64,000 bases of DNA from CAZKWG01 sp964615375 (GCA_964615375.1 CAZTOW010000027.1:1-64000), one strand, 5' to 3'; shown: positions 51,075 through 60,111, counted from the first letter of the stretch. A program made the numbers and translations. The notes: generated from the letters alone by a model not told the origin.

Positions 51075-51179
51075 TCAGGAGCCGCGGGGGAGCTCGTCCA
51101 GAAAATGAGCCCGCTCTGCGCTCACGCGATCAGACTTCTCGAAATCGCGCTCAGTGCCGTTGACCCGAAAGCGAGCCAT
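51075..51179 (-). CDS. Possible 34-residue ORF
   Basis: ATG 51179 to TGA 51075, beginning MARFRVNGTERDFEKSD, divergent from the LysR gene. It lacks a ribosome site and its codon bias is mixed, so it may be chance or the start of a lost gene. LysR regulators often control a divergent gene, which makes it worth noting. Confidence 0.2.
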   Translation of the reverse strand: MARFRVNGTERDFEKSDRVSAERAHFLDELPRGS

Positions 51180-51209
51180 GTCAGAGAGTCTGAACGAGAC
51201 GGGACCGGC

Positions 51210-52136
51210 ATGAACACGCGCGTCTGGCTGAACTACCACCACCTCCAGTACTTCTACGTCACGGCGCGCGAGGGCAGCATGACCGTGGCGGCGCGCCAGC
51301 TCCGCCTGGCCCAGCCCACCCTCTCCGGCCAGATCCGGCAGCTCGAGGAGGCGCTGGGCGAGCCCCTCTTCGAGCGCCGCGGGCGCCGCCTCGTGCTCAC
51401 CGAGGCCGGGCGCACCGCCTACCGCTACGCCGAGGAGATCTTCGGGCTGGGGCAGGAGATGGTGCAGGCCCTCAGCGGTCGGCCCTCGGGGCGCCCCACC
51501 CGCCTCGTCGTGGGCATCTCCGACGTGCTGCCCAAGCTGGCCGTCTACCGCCTGCTGGAGCCCGCGCTGAAGATCGAGGGCGGGGTGCGCCTGGAGTGCG
51601 TGGAGGGCCCCGTCCCCGGGCTGCTGGCCGAGCTCGCCACCCACCGCCTGGACCTCGTGCTCTCCGACACGCCCCTGCCCTCGGGCTCGGGGGTGCGCGC
51701 CTACAGCCACGCGCTCGGGGAGTGCGGCGTCCGCTTCTTCGCCGCGCCCGCCCTCGCCGCCCGCCTCCGCGAGGGCTTCCCCCAGAGCCTGGACGGCGCC
51801 CCCGCCCTCCTGCCCTCCACGGGGAGCGCCGTGCGGCGCGCGCTCGACGAGTGGTTCGGCCGCGTGGGCGTCCGCCCGCTGATCGTCGGTGAATTCGAGG
51901 ACAGCGCGCTGATGAAGTCCTTCGGCCACGCCGGGGCCGGCTTCTTCCCCGCCCCCGCGCCGCTGACCCAGGAGGTGGAGCGCCAGTACACGGTCGAGCG
52001 CGCCGGCGGCACCGACGAGGTGCGCGAGCGCTTCTGGGCGATCAGCGCGGAGCGCCGGATCCGCCACCCCGCCGTCAGCGCCGTCGTCAGCGGAGCACGT
52101 GGCCTCTTCGAGCGGGCGGGCGATTCGTTGGACTGA
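51210..52136 (+). CDS. LysR-family regulator, NhaR-like
   Basis: 308 residues from ATG 51210; the longer frame upstream carries no conserved sequence. The winged helix-turn-helix is typical: LNYHHLQYFYVTAREGSMTVAA, RLAQPTLSGQIRQLEEALG, LFERRGRRLVLTEAG. The NYxHLxYF start is the form seen in NhaR. The effector domain follows (RLVVGISDVLPKLAVY onwards). It should respond to a small ligand, possibly sodium, and control nearby genes; target genes cannot be read from the window. Confidence 0.85.
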   Translation: MNTRVWLNYHHLQYFYVTAREGSMTVAARQLRLAQPTLSGQIRQLEEALGEPLFERRGRRLVLTEAGRTAYRYAEEIFGLGQEMVQALSGRPSGRPTRLVVGISDVLPKLAVYRLLEPALKIEGGVRLECVEGPVPGLLAELATHRLDLVLSDTPLPSGSGVRAYSHALGECGVRFFAAPALAARLREGFPQSLDGAPALLPSTGSAVRRALDEWFGRVGVRPLIVGEFEDSALMKSFGHAGAGFFPAPAPLTQEVERQYTVERAGGTDEVRERFWAISAERRIRHPAVSAVVSGARGLFERAGDSLD

Positions 52137-52154
52137 ACAGATTTGTGGGATAAT
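52128..52154 (+). promoter_or_regulatory. Possible promoter of the ECF sigma operon
   Basis: TTGGAC (52128-52133), 15 bases, then GATAAT (52149-52154) in an AT-rich patch just after the LysR stop and 43 bases before the sigma-factor ATG. The spacing is short, but the patch stands out in a GC-rich region. Confidence 0.35.
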
Positions 52155-52196
52155 TAAATTCGCTTCCCAAAGCCCTGCCTCAGGTGTCCAACCGGG

Positions 52197-52691
52197 ATGA
52201 GGACAGAGACGCTGGACATCGACGACCTCTACCGTCGCTATGGCGGGCTGGTGCTCCGCCGCATCCGGCGTTTCTACTCGGACGAGGAGGCCAGGGACGT
52301 GCTGCAGGAGGTCTTCGCCAGGGCGATCGAGAAGCAGGGCAGCTTTCGCGGAGAGAGCTCGCCCGGGACCTGGCTGTACCAGCTCACCACGCGCCACTGC
52401 CTGAACCGTCTCCGCGACGCCCGCCGCCGCCGCGAGCTCCTGAGCGAGCCCGACCCGGACGCCTGGTGGAGCCCGGGCTCCACCGGGGCGCGGCAGGAGC
52501 AGAGCCTCCTGGTGCGCCAGCTCTGGCGCGTGCTGGACGAGGAGCTGGCCGAGATCGGCATCTATTACTATCTGGACGGCATGAGCCACGCCGAGATCGC
52601 CGAGATCCTGGGCGTCTCGCGCAGGACCGTGGGCAACCGCATCGCGGAGCTGGAGCGTCGGGCGCGCGTCGCGGCGGGGGGGAGCGCATGA
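52197..52691 (+). CDS. ECF-type RNA polymerase sigma factor
   Basis: 164 residues with sigma regions 2 and 4: region 2 as LYRRYGGLVLRRIRRFYSDEEARDVLQEVF, then SSPGTWLYQLTTRHCLNRLR, and region 4 as YYYLDGMSHAEIAEILGVSRRTVGNRI. No long C-terminal extension. Stop overlaps the anti-sigma gene by ATGA, and the caspase gene follows directly, so these envelope genes may be its targets. Confidence 0.9.
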   Translation: MRTETLDIDDLYRRYGGLVLRRIRRFYSDEEARDVLQEVFARAIEKQGSFRGESSPGTWLYQLTTRHCLNRLRDARRRRELLSEPDPDAWWSPGSTGARQEQSLLVRQLWRVLDEELAEIGIYYYLDGMSHAEIAEILGVSRRTVGNRIAELERRARVAAGGSA

Positions 52692-53431
52692 GCCCGCTGA
52701 CCCGAGACGGACACCTGCACGACCTGGGCCTCGATCTGTACCTGACGGGCGACCTGGACGACGCCGGCCGCGTCGCTGTGGACGAGCACCTCTCGGGCTG
52801 CGCCGCCTGCGCCCGCCGCCTCGCCCTCGCCCGCGAGGTCCACGCCCTCCCGCTCCCGCCCCTCCAGCTCCCGCCCCTCCAGCTCCCGCCCCCGGCCTTC
52901 GCCCGGCCGCCCGCCGCCAACACGGCCCCTCGCGTCCGCTCCTGGGGCGGCCCCCTCGGGCTGGTCGCGGCGATGGCGGCGGCGCTGCTGCTCTGGGTCT
53001 TCCCCGATCCGCCCGCGGAGCGCTTCGTGCGCCGCGGCGGCCCCGCTCCCCTGCTGGAGGTCTTCCGCGACGCCCCCCAGGGCGCCGAGCGCCTCGACGA
53101 CGGCGCGCGCGTCGCCGCCGGAGATCGCCTGGGCTTCCGCGTGCTGGCCCCCGAGGGCGGGTGGATGCTGGTCTTCGGCCTCGACGCCCGGGGCGAGCCC
53201 TGGCCCGCCTGGCCCCAGGGTCCCGCGCCCGAGGCCGCTCCCCTCCCCGCCAGCCCCGATCCGGTCCAGGTCCCCGCCGCCGTGGTGCTGGACGACGCCC
53301 AGGGGGACGAGCAGGTCCTGGCCATCCGCTGCCCCACGCCCTTCTCCTGGGCGCAGGCCACCGGCTGGGCTCGCGAGGGCGCGCCCGTGAGCTGCGCGCT
53401 CGCCCGAGTCACCCTTCACCGGGAGCCCTGA
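52688..53431 (+). CDS. Anti-sigma factor with zf-HC2 domain
   Basis: 247 residues. Zinc anti-sigma motif His34-x3-Cys38-x2-Cys41 (DEHLSGCAACAR) in the first 50 residues, a Pro/Leu linker with a PPLQL repeat, one membrane helix (about 88-108) and an outside domain of about 130 residues with beta segments (GDRLGFRVLAPEGGWMLVFGLD) like DUF4384. The layout fits an anti-sigma factor that binds the coupled sigma inside and senses the periplasm. No protease site is evident. Confidence 0.85.
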   Translation: MSPLTRDGHLHDLGLDLYLTGDLDDAGRVAVDEHLSGCAACARRLALAREVHALPLPPLQLPPLQLPPPAFARPPAANTAPRVRSWGGPLGLVAAMAAALLLWVFPDPPAERFVRRGGPAPLLEVFRDAPQGAERLDDGARVAAGDRLGFRVLAPEGGWMLVFGLDARGEPWPAWPQGPAPEAAPLPASPDPVQVPAAVVLDDAQGDEQVLAIRCPTPFSWAQATGWAREGAPVSCALARVTLHREP

Positions 53432-54955
53432 GTGCTCGCGCTCGCGCTGCTCGCCACGCTCTCGGCCCAGGCGGGCGAGCGTCGCTACGCGCTGATCATC
53501 GACGCCAACCAGGGCGACGCGGGCGAGCTCCCCCTCCGCTACGCCGACGACGACGCCGCGCGCGTGGCCCAGGTGCTCTCCACCCAGGGCGGCGTCGCGC
53601 CCGCCGACCTCACCCGGCTCTCCCAGCCTGACGCCAACGAGGTCCGCGTGGCGCTGGGCCGGCTCGTGGAGCGCGTGGCGCGGGAGCGTGAAGATCGCGC
53701 CCTCATCTTCGTCTACTACAGCGGGCACGCCGACGCCTCCGACCTGCACCTGGGCGGCAGCCGCCTGCCGCTCACCGAGCTCCGCACCCTCGTCCACGCC
53801 GTGCCCGCCGACGCGCGCGTGCTGGTGCTCGACGCCTGCCGCGCCGGCGAGCTCACCCGCGCCCGCGGCGCCACTCCCGCCGCCCCCTTCAAGATCGTGG
53901 CCGAGGACCGCCTCACCACCGACGGCATGGCCATCGTCACCTCCGCCGCCGCGGGCGAGGACGCCCAGGAGTCCGACCGCCTGCAGGGCGGGGTCTTCAC
54001 CCACCACCTCGTCGCCGGGCTGCGCGGCGCGGCCGACCTCTCCGGCGACCTGCGCGTCACGCTGACCGAGGCCTACCGCTACGCCTACGGGCGCACCGTC
54101 GCCAGCACCAGCGAGGCGCCCACGCTCCAGCACCCCTCCTTCTCGCTGGACCTGAACGGCCGCGACGATCTCGTGCTCACGCGCATCGACGATCTCTCCC
54201 GCGCCGCGCGCCTCGCCCTGTCCCAGCCCGGGGACTACCTCGTCTTCGAGGGTCGCAGCGGGGCGCTCGCGCTGGAGGCCTCGCTCCCCCAGGGCGGCAC
54301 GCTCTCCCTCCCGCCCGGCCGCTACCTCGTCCGTCGGCGCACCCCCTCGCGCCTCTACGAGAGCGAGCTGACCCTCGGCGTAGGCGAGCTGCGCACCCTG
54401 GGGGAGGAGGCCCTGGTCAGCGTGCCGCTCGGGCAGGCCACCCGGCGCGGCGGCCCCCACGAGGCCTCCTTCGCGCTCACGCTGGGCGGCGGCGCCCGAT
54501 ACGCCCTCCCCACCAACCGGGATCTGAGCCCGGAGCTCACCCTCGGGGCCCGCCTGGAGCTCGCACAGCTCAGCCTGAGCGCCCGCGCCGGCGGGAGCTG
54601 GTTCGAGGCCGCGAACGAGACCCTCTCGATGGAGCAACGCACCGGCACCTTCGAGGTCGGCGTCATGAAGCTGGTGGACCTGGGCCCCTGGTCCCTGGGC
54701 GCGGGCATCCGGGGCGGCGGCGGCCTGGTCGGTCAGCGCTTCGAGACCGAGGGCGAGGCCCCCGCTCGCCTGGGCGGCTTCGGGCTGGTCACCTCCGAGG
54801 CGCGGGTGGAGCGCGCGCTCGGTCATCGCGCCTTCCTCGGGCTGGATCTCGGCCTGAGCGCGGTCGTCTTCCAGCAGGAGGGCTCGTCCGGGGTCGCCCT
54901 CCAGACGCTGGCGGTCCCCTCAGGAGGTCTGGATGTCGGCGTCTGGCTCTGGTGA
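53432..54955 (+). CDS. Secreted caspase-like peptidase with a C-terminal barrel-like domain
   Basis: 507 residues from GTG 53432, directly after the anti-sigma stop. Signal peptide to about residue 14. The peptidase C14 domain has RRYALIIDANQGD, YYSGHAD (His99) and LVLDACRAGE (Cys136), so the catalytic dyad is intact. Residues 270-340 are a beta domain, and the last 150 residues resemble an outer-membrane barrel of alternating strands (SFALTLGGGARYAL, LGAGIRGGGGLVG). A metacaspase tethered to or inserted in the outer membrane is unusual. Substrate and role are unknown. Confidence 0.85.
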   Translation: MLALALLATLSAQAGERRYALIIDANQGDAGELPLRYADDDAARVAQVLSTQGGVAPADLTRLSQPDANEVRVALGRLVERVAREREDRALIFVYYSGHADASDLHLGGSRLPLTELRTLVHAVPADARVLVLDACRAGELTRARGATPAAPFKIVAEDRLTTDGMAIVTSAAAGEDAQESDRLQGGVFTHHLVAGLRGAADLSGDLRVTLTEAYRYAYGRTVASTSEAPTLQHPSFSLDLNGRDDLVLTRIDDLSRAARLALSQPGDYLVFEGRSGALALEASLPQGGTLSLPPGRYLVRRRTPSRLYESELTLGVGELRTLGEEALVSVPLGQATRRGGPHEASFALTLGGGARYALPTNRDLSPELTLGARLELAQLSLSARAGGSWFEAANETLSMEQRTGTFEVGVMKLVDLGPWSLGAGIRGGGGLVGQRFETEGEAPARLGGFGLVTSEARVERALGHRAFLGLDLGLSAVVFQQEGSSGVALQTLAVPSGGLDVGVWLW

Positions 54956-55553
54956 GGTGCTCGGGCTGCTGGGCCTGCTTGTGGCGGGCTGCGGCGATCC
55001 GCTCGTGGGCGGCGACTACGAGGGCGAGCCCCTGCTCACGCTCCGCGGCGAGATCATCGTCAACGAGGCGCTGGGCGCGGACGTGCAGCCGGGCGTCGCC
55101 GTGCTGTGGGCCACCCCCGAGGCCAGCTCTCCCCTGGTCGAGCCCGCCGTGGAGGTCATCACCTACTTCCCCTCGCGCTACGAGCTCAGCCTCTACCTGC
55201 CGCCCTCCGACGACGTCATCTTCGAGAGCCCCCTCAACGGGAAGAAGAACGCGCTCGGCGCCCCCGTGGTCTTCCTGGACGAAGACGACGACGGGCAGTT
55301 CACCGTGGGCGAGGAGAGCGTGGCGGGCGCCAGCGGCGCGTCCCTGCTGATCTGGGAGGACGAGGAGGCGGCCTACCACGTCTACCGGCTGGACCAGGAC
55401 GGCTGCCCCACCGGGGTCCGCGCCAGCGGCGACGACGAGGGCGAGGTCAGCGTCGAGCTCCTCATCGGGGATCCCTGCGGCAGGCTCCCCGACATCCAGT
55501 GCGACGGCGACGACACGGAGTGGGGCGCGGCCTGCGCCGAGGACACGGGCTGA
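54933..55553 (+). CDS. Lipoprotein, unknown, fused in the caspase operon
   Basis: 206 residues. ATG 54933 has a perfect AGGAGG at 54921-54927 and overlaps the caspase gene by 23 bases. Lipobox LLVAGC, then an acidic Ca-type domain (VFLDEDDDGQFTVGEESV) and beta strands (PAVEVITYFPSRYELSLYLPPSD). It looks like a secreted, acidic surface lipoprotein. No family is recognised. Confidence 0.7.
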   Translation: MSASGSGEVLGLLGLLVAGCGDPLVGGDYEGEPLLTLRGEIIVNEALGADVQPGVAVLWATPEASSPLVEPAVEVITYFPSRYELSLYLPPSDDVIFESPLNGKKNALGAPVVFLDEDDDGQFTVGEESVAGASGASLLIWEDEEAAYHVYRLDQDGCPTGVRASGDDEGEVSVELLIGDPCGRLPDIQCDGDDTEWGAACAEDTG

Positions 55554-55581
55554 CGGACGTCGGTCGACGGACCTCCGTCAG
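55550..55581. terminator. Inverted repeat after the caspase operon
   Basis: CTGACGGA and TCCGTCAG (8 bp) flank an inner CGTC-GGTC-GACG hairpin, directly after the lipoprotein stop. No T-run follows. It is a likely termination or mRNA-end structure before the next gene, which has its own 120-base leader. Confidence 0.5.
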
Positions 55582-55673
55582 TCGCGACTCAAGTATCTGT
55601 AATTACATGGGCACAGGGCTTGCACCTGGGGCGGGCGTAACCGAGCAACGGCTCGCACACCCCGGAGGCACCC

Positions 55674-57533
55674 ATGATCCGCGCTCTCGACACCCTCTCC
55701 GCTCGCGCCCTCTTCGCCCGCGCCTTCCTCTCCCTCGGCCTGCTCGCCGCCTGCTCGGGCGAGGAGCTGGTCATGATCGACGCCGACGGGGACGGCTACG
55801 GCAGCCTCGCCACCGGCGGGTCCGACTGCGATGACGACGACCCGGCCGTCTCGCCCGAGGCCGAGGAGATCCCCTACGACGGGGCCGACAACGACTGCGA
55901 CGATCAGACCCTCGACGACGACCTGGACGGCGACGGCGTGCGCCTCGCCTTCGACTGCGACGACCACGACGGCCTGCGCTGGCCGGGCGCCGCCGACACC
56001 GTGGGCGACAACCTGGACCAGGACTGTGACGGCCGCGACGGCGTGGACGGCGACGGCGACACCGTGGCGTCGGAGGCCTCAGGCGGGACCGACTGCGACG
56101 ACGCGGACCCCAGCGTCTTCCCCGGCGCGACCGAGATCTGCGGGGACGCCGTGGTCAACGACTGCCTGCTGGACGAGGAGCAGGCGATGGCGAGCTGCGC
56201 CTGGGCCGCCGACACCAGCCTGGCCACGGAGGCCGACCGGCGGATCGTGGGGGAGCAGGACGGCAGCTACACCGGGGCTGGGGTGTCCATGGCCGGCGAC
56301 CTGGACGGCGACGGCCTGGATGACGTCGTGGTCGGCGCGAGCAGCTTCATCGGCACCTACGGCGAGACCGGCGCGGTCTACGTCACGCTCAGCGCGCAGG
56401 GCAAGGTCACCGATCTCGGCGACGCCGCGGCGCGGATCGAGGGCAGCGAGGGCACGAGCCAGCTCGGGGGGGTGCTGGCGACCTCGGGCGACCTGGACGG
56501 CGACGGCCTCGACGACCTCGCCATCGGCGCGCCCAGCCAGGATGAGCTCGGCGCCACCTTCGTCGCCCTGGGGCCCGCCGTGGGCGCCGAGCGGGTCAGC
56601 GAGCTCGACCAGAGCCTCACCAGCCTCCGCGGGGCTCGAAGCTTCGGGGGCGAGGTCGCCCTGGTGAACGACGCCGACGCCGACGGCCTCTCCGAGCTCC
56701 TCGTCACGAGCGTGCTCGGAGCGCAGAGGGTCGTCGAGCTCTACGTCGGCGGCGACGGCGGCGCGCAGACCACCAACGGTCCCTGGGCGAGCTGGCTGGG
56801 CACCATCCCGGAGAGCGAGTTCAGCGAGGGGGACGAGTTCGGCGACGAGGTCGCCGTGGGCGATCTGGACGGGGACGGGCTCGCCGATCTCATGGTCAGC
56901 GCGCCCTCTGACGGCACGCTGGCCGAGGGGGCCGGGGCGGTCTACCTGTTCACCGACCTGGAGGCGGGCGACCACGCGCCGTCGGAAGCCGACACCGTGC
57001 TCTTCGGCTCGCTTCGCGGCGCGGCGCTGGGGCGCTCCCTGGCCTCTGGCGGCGACGTGGACGGCGACGGGCTCGACGACCTGCTGATCGGCGCGAAGGA
57101 GTCGGGCGCGTCCTCCTCCACGGAGGCGACGCTGGCGTGGATGATCAGCGCGCCCACCGGCGGCTGGATGCCCGTGAGCTCCGTCGGGGCGCGGCTGGTG
57201 GTCGGCGACGGCGACACGCACATCGCGGAGGGGGTCTCCCTGGAGGGGGACTTCAACGGGGACGGGCTCGCCGACCCGGTCGCGCGCGTGAGCGACAGCT
57301 CCGGGGAGATCGGGGAGGTCGGGGTGGCCCTCTCCCCCATCGCGGAGGGCAGCGGCGCCCAGACCTTCGACGCCTGGGTGCGCTCGAACGATGAGATCGA
57401 CGACATCCGGTCCCTCTCCGCGGGCGACCTGAACGGCGACGGCATCTCCGACCTGCTGCTGGGCGCGCCCTACGAGGACAGCGAGAACACGACGGCTGGC
57501 GCGGTCTACCTGCTCTTTGGCTCGGGCATCTGA
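55674..57533 (+). CDS. MopE-like and FG-GAP surface lipoprotein
   Basis: 619 residues. Lipobox LLAAC (lipid Cys27). Residues 35-150 contain three MopE-type metal-binding repeats (DADGDGYGSLATGGSDCDDDD, DGADNDCDD, NLDQDCDGRDG, GGTDCDDADPSVFPGATEI), then several FG-GAP repeats with calcium loops (DLDGDGLDDVVVGA, DLDGDGLADLMVSA, DLNGDGISDLLLGA). A calcium-rich propeller on the surface. The last propeller ends at the stop, so it is complete. Confidence 0.88.
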   Translation: MIRALDTLSARALFARAFLSLGLLAACSGEELVMIDADGDGYGSLATGGSDCDDDDPAVSPEAEEIPYDGADNDCDDQTLDDDLDGDGVRLAFDCDDHDGLRWPGAADTVGDNLDQDCDGRDGVDGDGDTVASEASGGTDCDDADPSVFPGATEICGDAVVNDCLLDEEQAMASCAWAADTSLATEADRRIVGEQDGSYTGAGVSMAGDLDGDGLDDVVVGASSFIGTYGETGAVYVTLSAQGKVTDLGDAAARIEGSEGTSQLGGVLATSGDLDGDGLDDLAIGAPSQDELGATFVALGPAVGAERVSELDQSLTSLRGARSFGGEVALVNDADADGLSELLVTSVLGAQRVVELYVGGDGGAQTTNGPWASWLGTIPESEFSEGDEFGDEVAVGDLDGDGLADLMVSAPSDGTLAEGAGAVYLFTDLEAGDHAPSEADTVLFGSLRGAALGRSLASGGDVDGDGLDDLLIGAKESGASSSTEATLAWMISAPTGGWMPVSSVGARLVVGDGDTHIAEGVSLEGDFNGDGLADPVARVSDSSGEIGEVGVALSPIAEGSGAQTFDAWVRSNDEIDDIRSLSAGDLNGDGISDLLLGAPYEDSENTTAGAVYLLFGSGI

Positions 57534-57558
57534 GCCGGGATGCTCCGAGAGGGGTTGC

Positions 57559-57598
57559 TGACCTCACAGTTTGACAGTAGTGTCAAACTGTGAGGTCA
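57559..57598. promoter_or_regulatory. 40-bp inverted repeat, TetR operator candidate
   Basis: Arms TGACCTCACAGTTTGACA and its exact complement (57581-57598) around a GTAG spacer, 2 bases before the TetR ATG and only 25 bases after the FG-GAP stop. The right arm contains the ribosome site GAGG, so DNA binding would block transcription and an RNA hairpin could hide the site. It could also act as terminator of the upstream gene. Confidence 0.75.
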
Positions 57599-57600
57599 AA

Positions 57601-58236
57601 ATGCCCAGCCCCCGCTTCGACAAGCTCCCCCCCGACCGCCGCCGCGAGATCCTCGAGGTGGCGGCTCGCCATTTCGCCCAGGACGGCCTGGAGGGCGCCA
57701 GCGTGGCCCGCATCCTCGGCGAGTGCGGGCTGACCCGCGGGGCGGCCTACTACTACTTCGTAGACAAGAACGACCTCTTCGCCACGGTCTTCGAGCACAT
57801 CTGGGCCGAGATGCAGTCCGGGGCGGGGGTGGCTCTGGACGCGATCCCCGCGGAGGGCTTCTGGGGGGCTCTGGGCCGCCTCTACCGCCACCAGGTCCTG
57901 GCCTTCACCGACCGGCCCTGGCTGTGGACGCTCGGGCGCAGCGCGCGGGCGGCGCTTCAGGACCCGAAGACCGGCCCCGCCCTGGCCGGGCGGCTGAGCG
58001 CGATGACCGGGGCGATGCACGGGGTGATCGCCCGGGGGCAGGCGCTGGGGGCGGTGCGCACGGACCTGCCGCTGGCGCTCCTGGCCTCCATGTTCGAGGG
58101 CCTGGACGACGGGATCGACGCCTGGCTGGCGGCGAACCCGGAGGCGGCGCGAGGCCCGGAGGGCGAGGCGCTGGTGGCCCGCTGCTTCGAGAGCCTGCGC
58201 CGGGTGCTGGAGCCGGGCGTGGAGGTGGCGTCATGA
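57601..58236 (+). CDS. TetR-family regulator
   Basis: 211 residues from ATG 57601. The N-terminal helix-turn-helix is typical: RRREILEVAARHFAQDGLEGASVARILGECGLTRGAAYYYFVDKNDLF. The rest is a helical ligand domain. The long palindrome immediately upstream is the natural autoregulatory operator. The stop overlaps the ABC1 kinase start by ATGA, so it controls at least that gene with itself. Confidence 0.9.
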   Translation: MPSPRFDKLPPDRRREILEVAARHFAQDGLEGASVARILGECGLTRGAAYYYFVDKNDLFATVFEHIWAEMQSGAGVALDAIPAEGFWGALGRLYRHQVLAFTDRPWLWTLGRSARAALQDPKTGPALAGRLSAMTGAMHGVIARGQALGAVRTDLPLALLASMFEGLDDGIDAWLAANPEAARGPEGEALVARCFESLRRVLEPGVEVAS

Positions 58237-59525
58237 GCGACGATCGCGTGATCTCCGGCCGGCTCGCCCGGCTCTCGCGGCTGGCGGCGATGGCGCCGAA
58301 GGCCGGGCTGGCCCTCGCCCGCGGGCTGGCCGGGCAGGAGGACGACACGGGCGGCGTGGGCGGGGTGCTCTCGGACACGCTGGGCAAGCTCAAGGGGGGC
58401 TCGCTCAAGCTGGGGCAGCTCCTGGCGCAGGTGGGCGACGATCTGCCGGCGGGGGCCAGGCTGCGGCTGGGCGAGCTCTACGCCAGCGCCCCGCCGCTCT
58501 CCGCCGACGCGCTGGCCGCTGCCCTGGAGGAGGAGCTGGGCGCGCCCCCGGAGCGCTGCTTCTCCCGCTTCGATCGCAGCCCCTTCGCCGCGGCCTCCCT
58601 GGGGCAGGTCCACGCCGCGACCCTGCCCGGGGGCGAGGAGGTGGCGGTCAAGATCCAGTACCCGGGGGCAGAGGAGGCGTTACAGCACGATCTGGCGCTG
58701 CTGGCGGGGGCGGTGGGCTCGGCCAGCCTGGGCGGGGCGCTGATGGACACGCGCGGCTTCCTGGTGGCGCTGCGGGACGCGACGCTGGCGGAGCTGGACT
58801 ACGAGGGCGAGCGCGCGCGGCTGGAGCGGATGCGGGCGGCGCTGGCGCCCTGGCCGGATCTCGTGGTGCCCCGGGTCTGGTCGGAGCGGAGCTCGCGGCG
58901 GGTGCTGACCCTGGAGCGCCTCCCCGGCCCCACCCTGCACGCCTGGATGGATCAGCCTCAGCCGGCCGAGGCGCGCGCCGCCATCGGGCGCCTCCTGGTC
59001 CGCGCGGTGCTGGGACCGACGCTGCGCAGCGGGATGGTCAACGCCGACGCGCACCCGGGCAACTTCCTGGTGGGGCCGGACGGTCGGCTGGGCCTCGTGG
59101 ACTTCGGGGCGGTGGTCGCGGTGGATCCCGGGATCGTCGCCGGGCTGGGCGCGCTGATGTCGGCGCTGGTCGGTGATCGGCGCCCCTCCCCCGAGGCGGC
59201 CCGGGGCTTGCTGGAGGGCGCGGGGATGCCCCTGCGACTCCCTCCCGACCGGGCGCGACGCTTCGCGGGCGAGATCCTGGACATCCTCTGGCCCGCCTTC
59301 CGCGGCCCCTGGGACTTCTCCCGCGACTCGCGCATGGGGGCGCTGGGGCGGCTCAAGCAGGAGCGGCCCCTGGACACGCTGGGGGGCCGACCGAGGCCGG
59401 AGCTGCTCCCGATCCTGCGCGCCCTCATCGGCCTGCACCACGCGCTCGCCCGCCTGGCGACCCCGGTGGACGTGCGCGCGGAGCTGGTGGCGCTGCTGGG
59501 ACCGGAGGCCCGCGCCTGCGCCTGA
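58233..59525 (+). CDS. ABC1/UbiB-type atypical kinase
   Basis: 430 residues. Features of the ABC1 family: a KxGQ motif (GSLKLGQLL), ALGLGQVHAAT-like segment (ASLGQVHAATLPGG), VAVKIQYPGAEE with the nucleotide Lys, a catalytic-type NADAHPGNFLV and metal-binding DFG (LVDFGAVV). These proteins regulate quinone or lipid handling by ATPase or kinase activity. Coupled to the TetR regulator, which probably represses it. The C-terminus shows no membrane anchor. Confidence 0.88.
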   Translation: MSDDRVISGRLARLSRLAAMAPKAGLALARGLAGQEDDTGGVGGVLSDTLGKLKGGSLKLGQLLAQVGDDLPAGARLRLGELYASAPPLSADALAAALEEELGAPPERCFSRFDRSPFAAASLGQVHAATLPGGEEVAVKIQYPGAEEALQHDLALLAGAVGSASLGGALMDTRGFLVALRDATLAELDYEGERARLERMRAALAPWPDLVVPRVWSERSSRRVLTLERLPGPTLHAWMDQPQPAEARAAIGRLLVRAVLGPTLRSGMVNADAHPGNFLVGPDGRLGLVDFGAVVAVDPGIVAGLGALMSALVGDRRPSPEAARGLLEGAGMPLRLPPDRARRFAGEILDILWPAFRGPWDFSRDSRMGALGRLKQERPLDTLGGRPRPELLPILRALIGLHHALARLATPVDVRAELVALLGPEARACA

Positions 59526-59532
59526 GCCGCGC

Positions 59533-60054
59533 TCAGGCCGGAAGATCGGCGACAGACAGGCTGGGCGGGACGCGGTCGTCGGGGTGGGCGCGGACCAGGA
59601 AGCGGTGATCGCAGCGCTGGCAGCGGTGGTGGATGAGCACCACGCCGCCCCGCAGCTCCAGCGCGACGGGGAGCAGGAGGCCGCCGCAGTCCGCCGCCCG
59701 GTCGCCGGGGACCTCGTCGACGTGCTTGCCGGACAGACAGCGCGGACAGTGGTCGCGGACCATGGCCCCGCCCTCGGGGACGGCGTAGCCGCAGCGCTCG
59801 CAGGCGAAGGCCTCGTCCCGGTGGATGGGGTTCTTGCGGACCTGAGCCTCGTCGGCGCGGTTCAGGATCAGGCGGAGGAGCTGCTTCCCGCGGATGTCCG
59901 GCCAGGGCTCCAGCCCGCGCCGCGCCGCCAGGTCCAGCAGGCGCGCCCGCAGCGCCGGGTCGCGGTCCACCTCCTCCGCGCAGCGCTTGATCTCGCCGCG
60001 CGATCGAAGCGCCGCCACGCGCGCCGCCAGGGCCTCGAGTTCAGGGGTGAGCAC
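59533..60054 (-). CDS. RNHCP-domain zinc protein
   Basis: 173 residues. Helical N-terminus (about 1-65), then the RNHCP signature: FACERCGYAVPEG, RDHCPRCLSGKHVDEVPGDR and ADCGG. The Cys pairs form zinc ribbons. A final CQRCDHRF gives another CxxC. Function of the family is not known. Convergent with the ABC1 kinase gene. Confidence 0.85.
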   Translation of the reverse strand: MLTPELEALAARVAALRSRGEIKRCAEEVDRDPALRARLLDLAARRGLEPWPDIRGKQLLRLILNRADEAQVRKNPIHRDEAFACERCGYAVPEGGAMVRDHCPRCLSGKHVDEVPGDRAADCGGLLLPVALELRGGVVLIHHRCQRCDHRFLVRAHPDDRVPPSLSVADLPA

Positions 60055-60111
60055 AGGCCCCGTCTAACCTGCGCCCGGCCAGCTCCGGGGCCCCCGTCTC
60101 GACACCGACAC

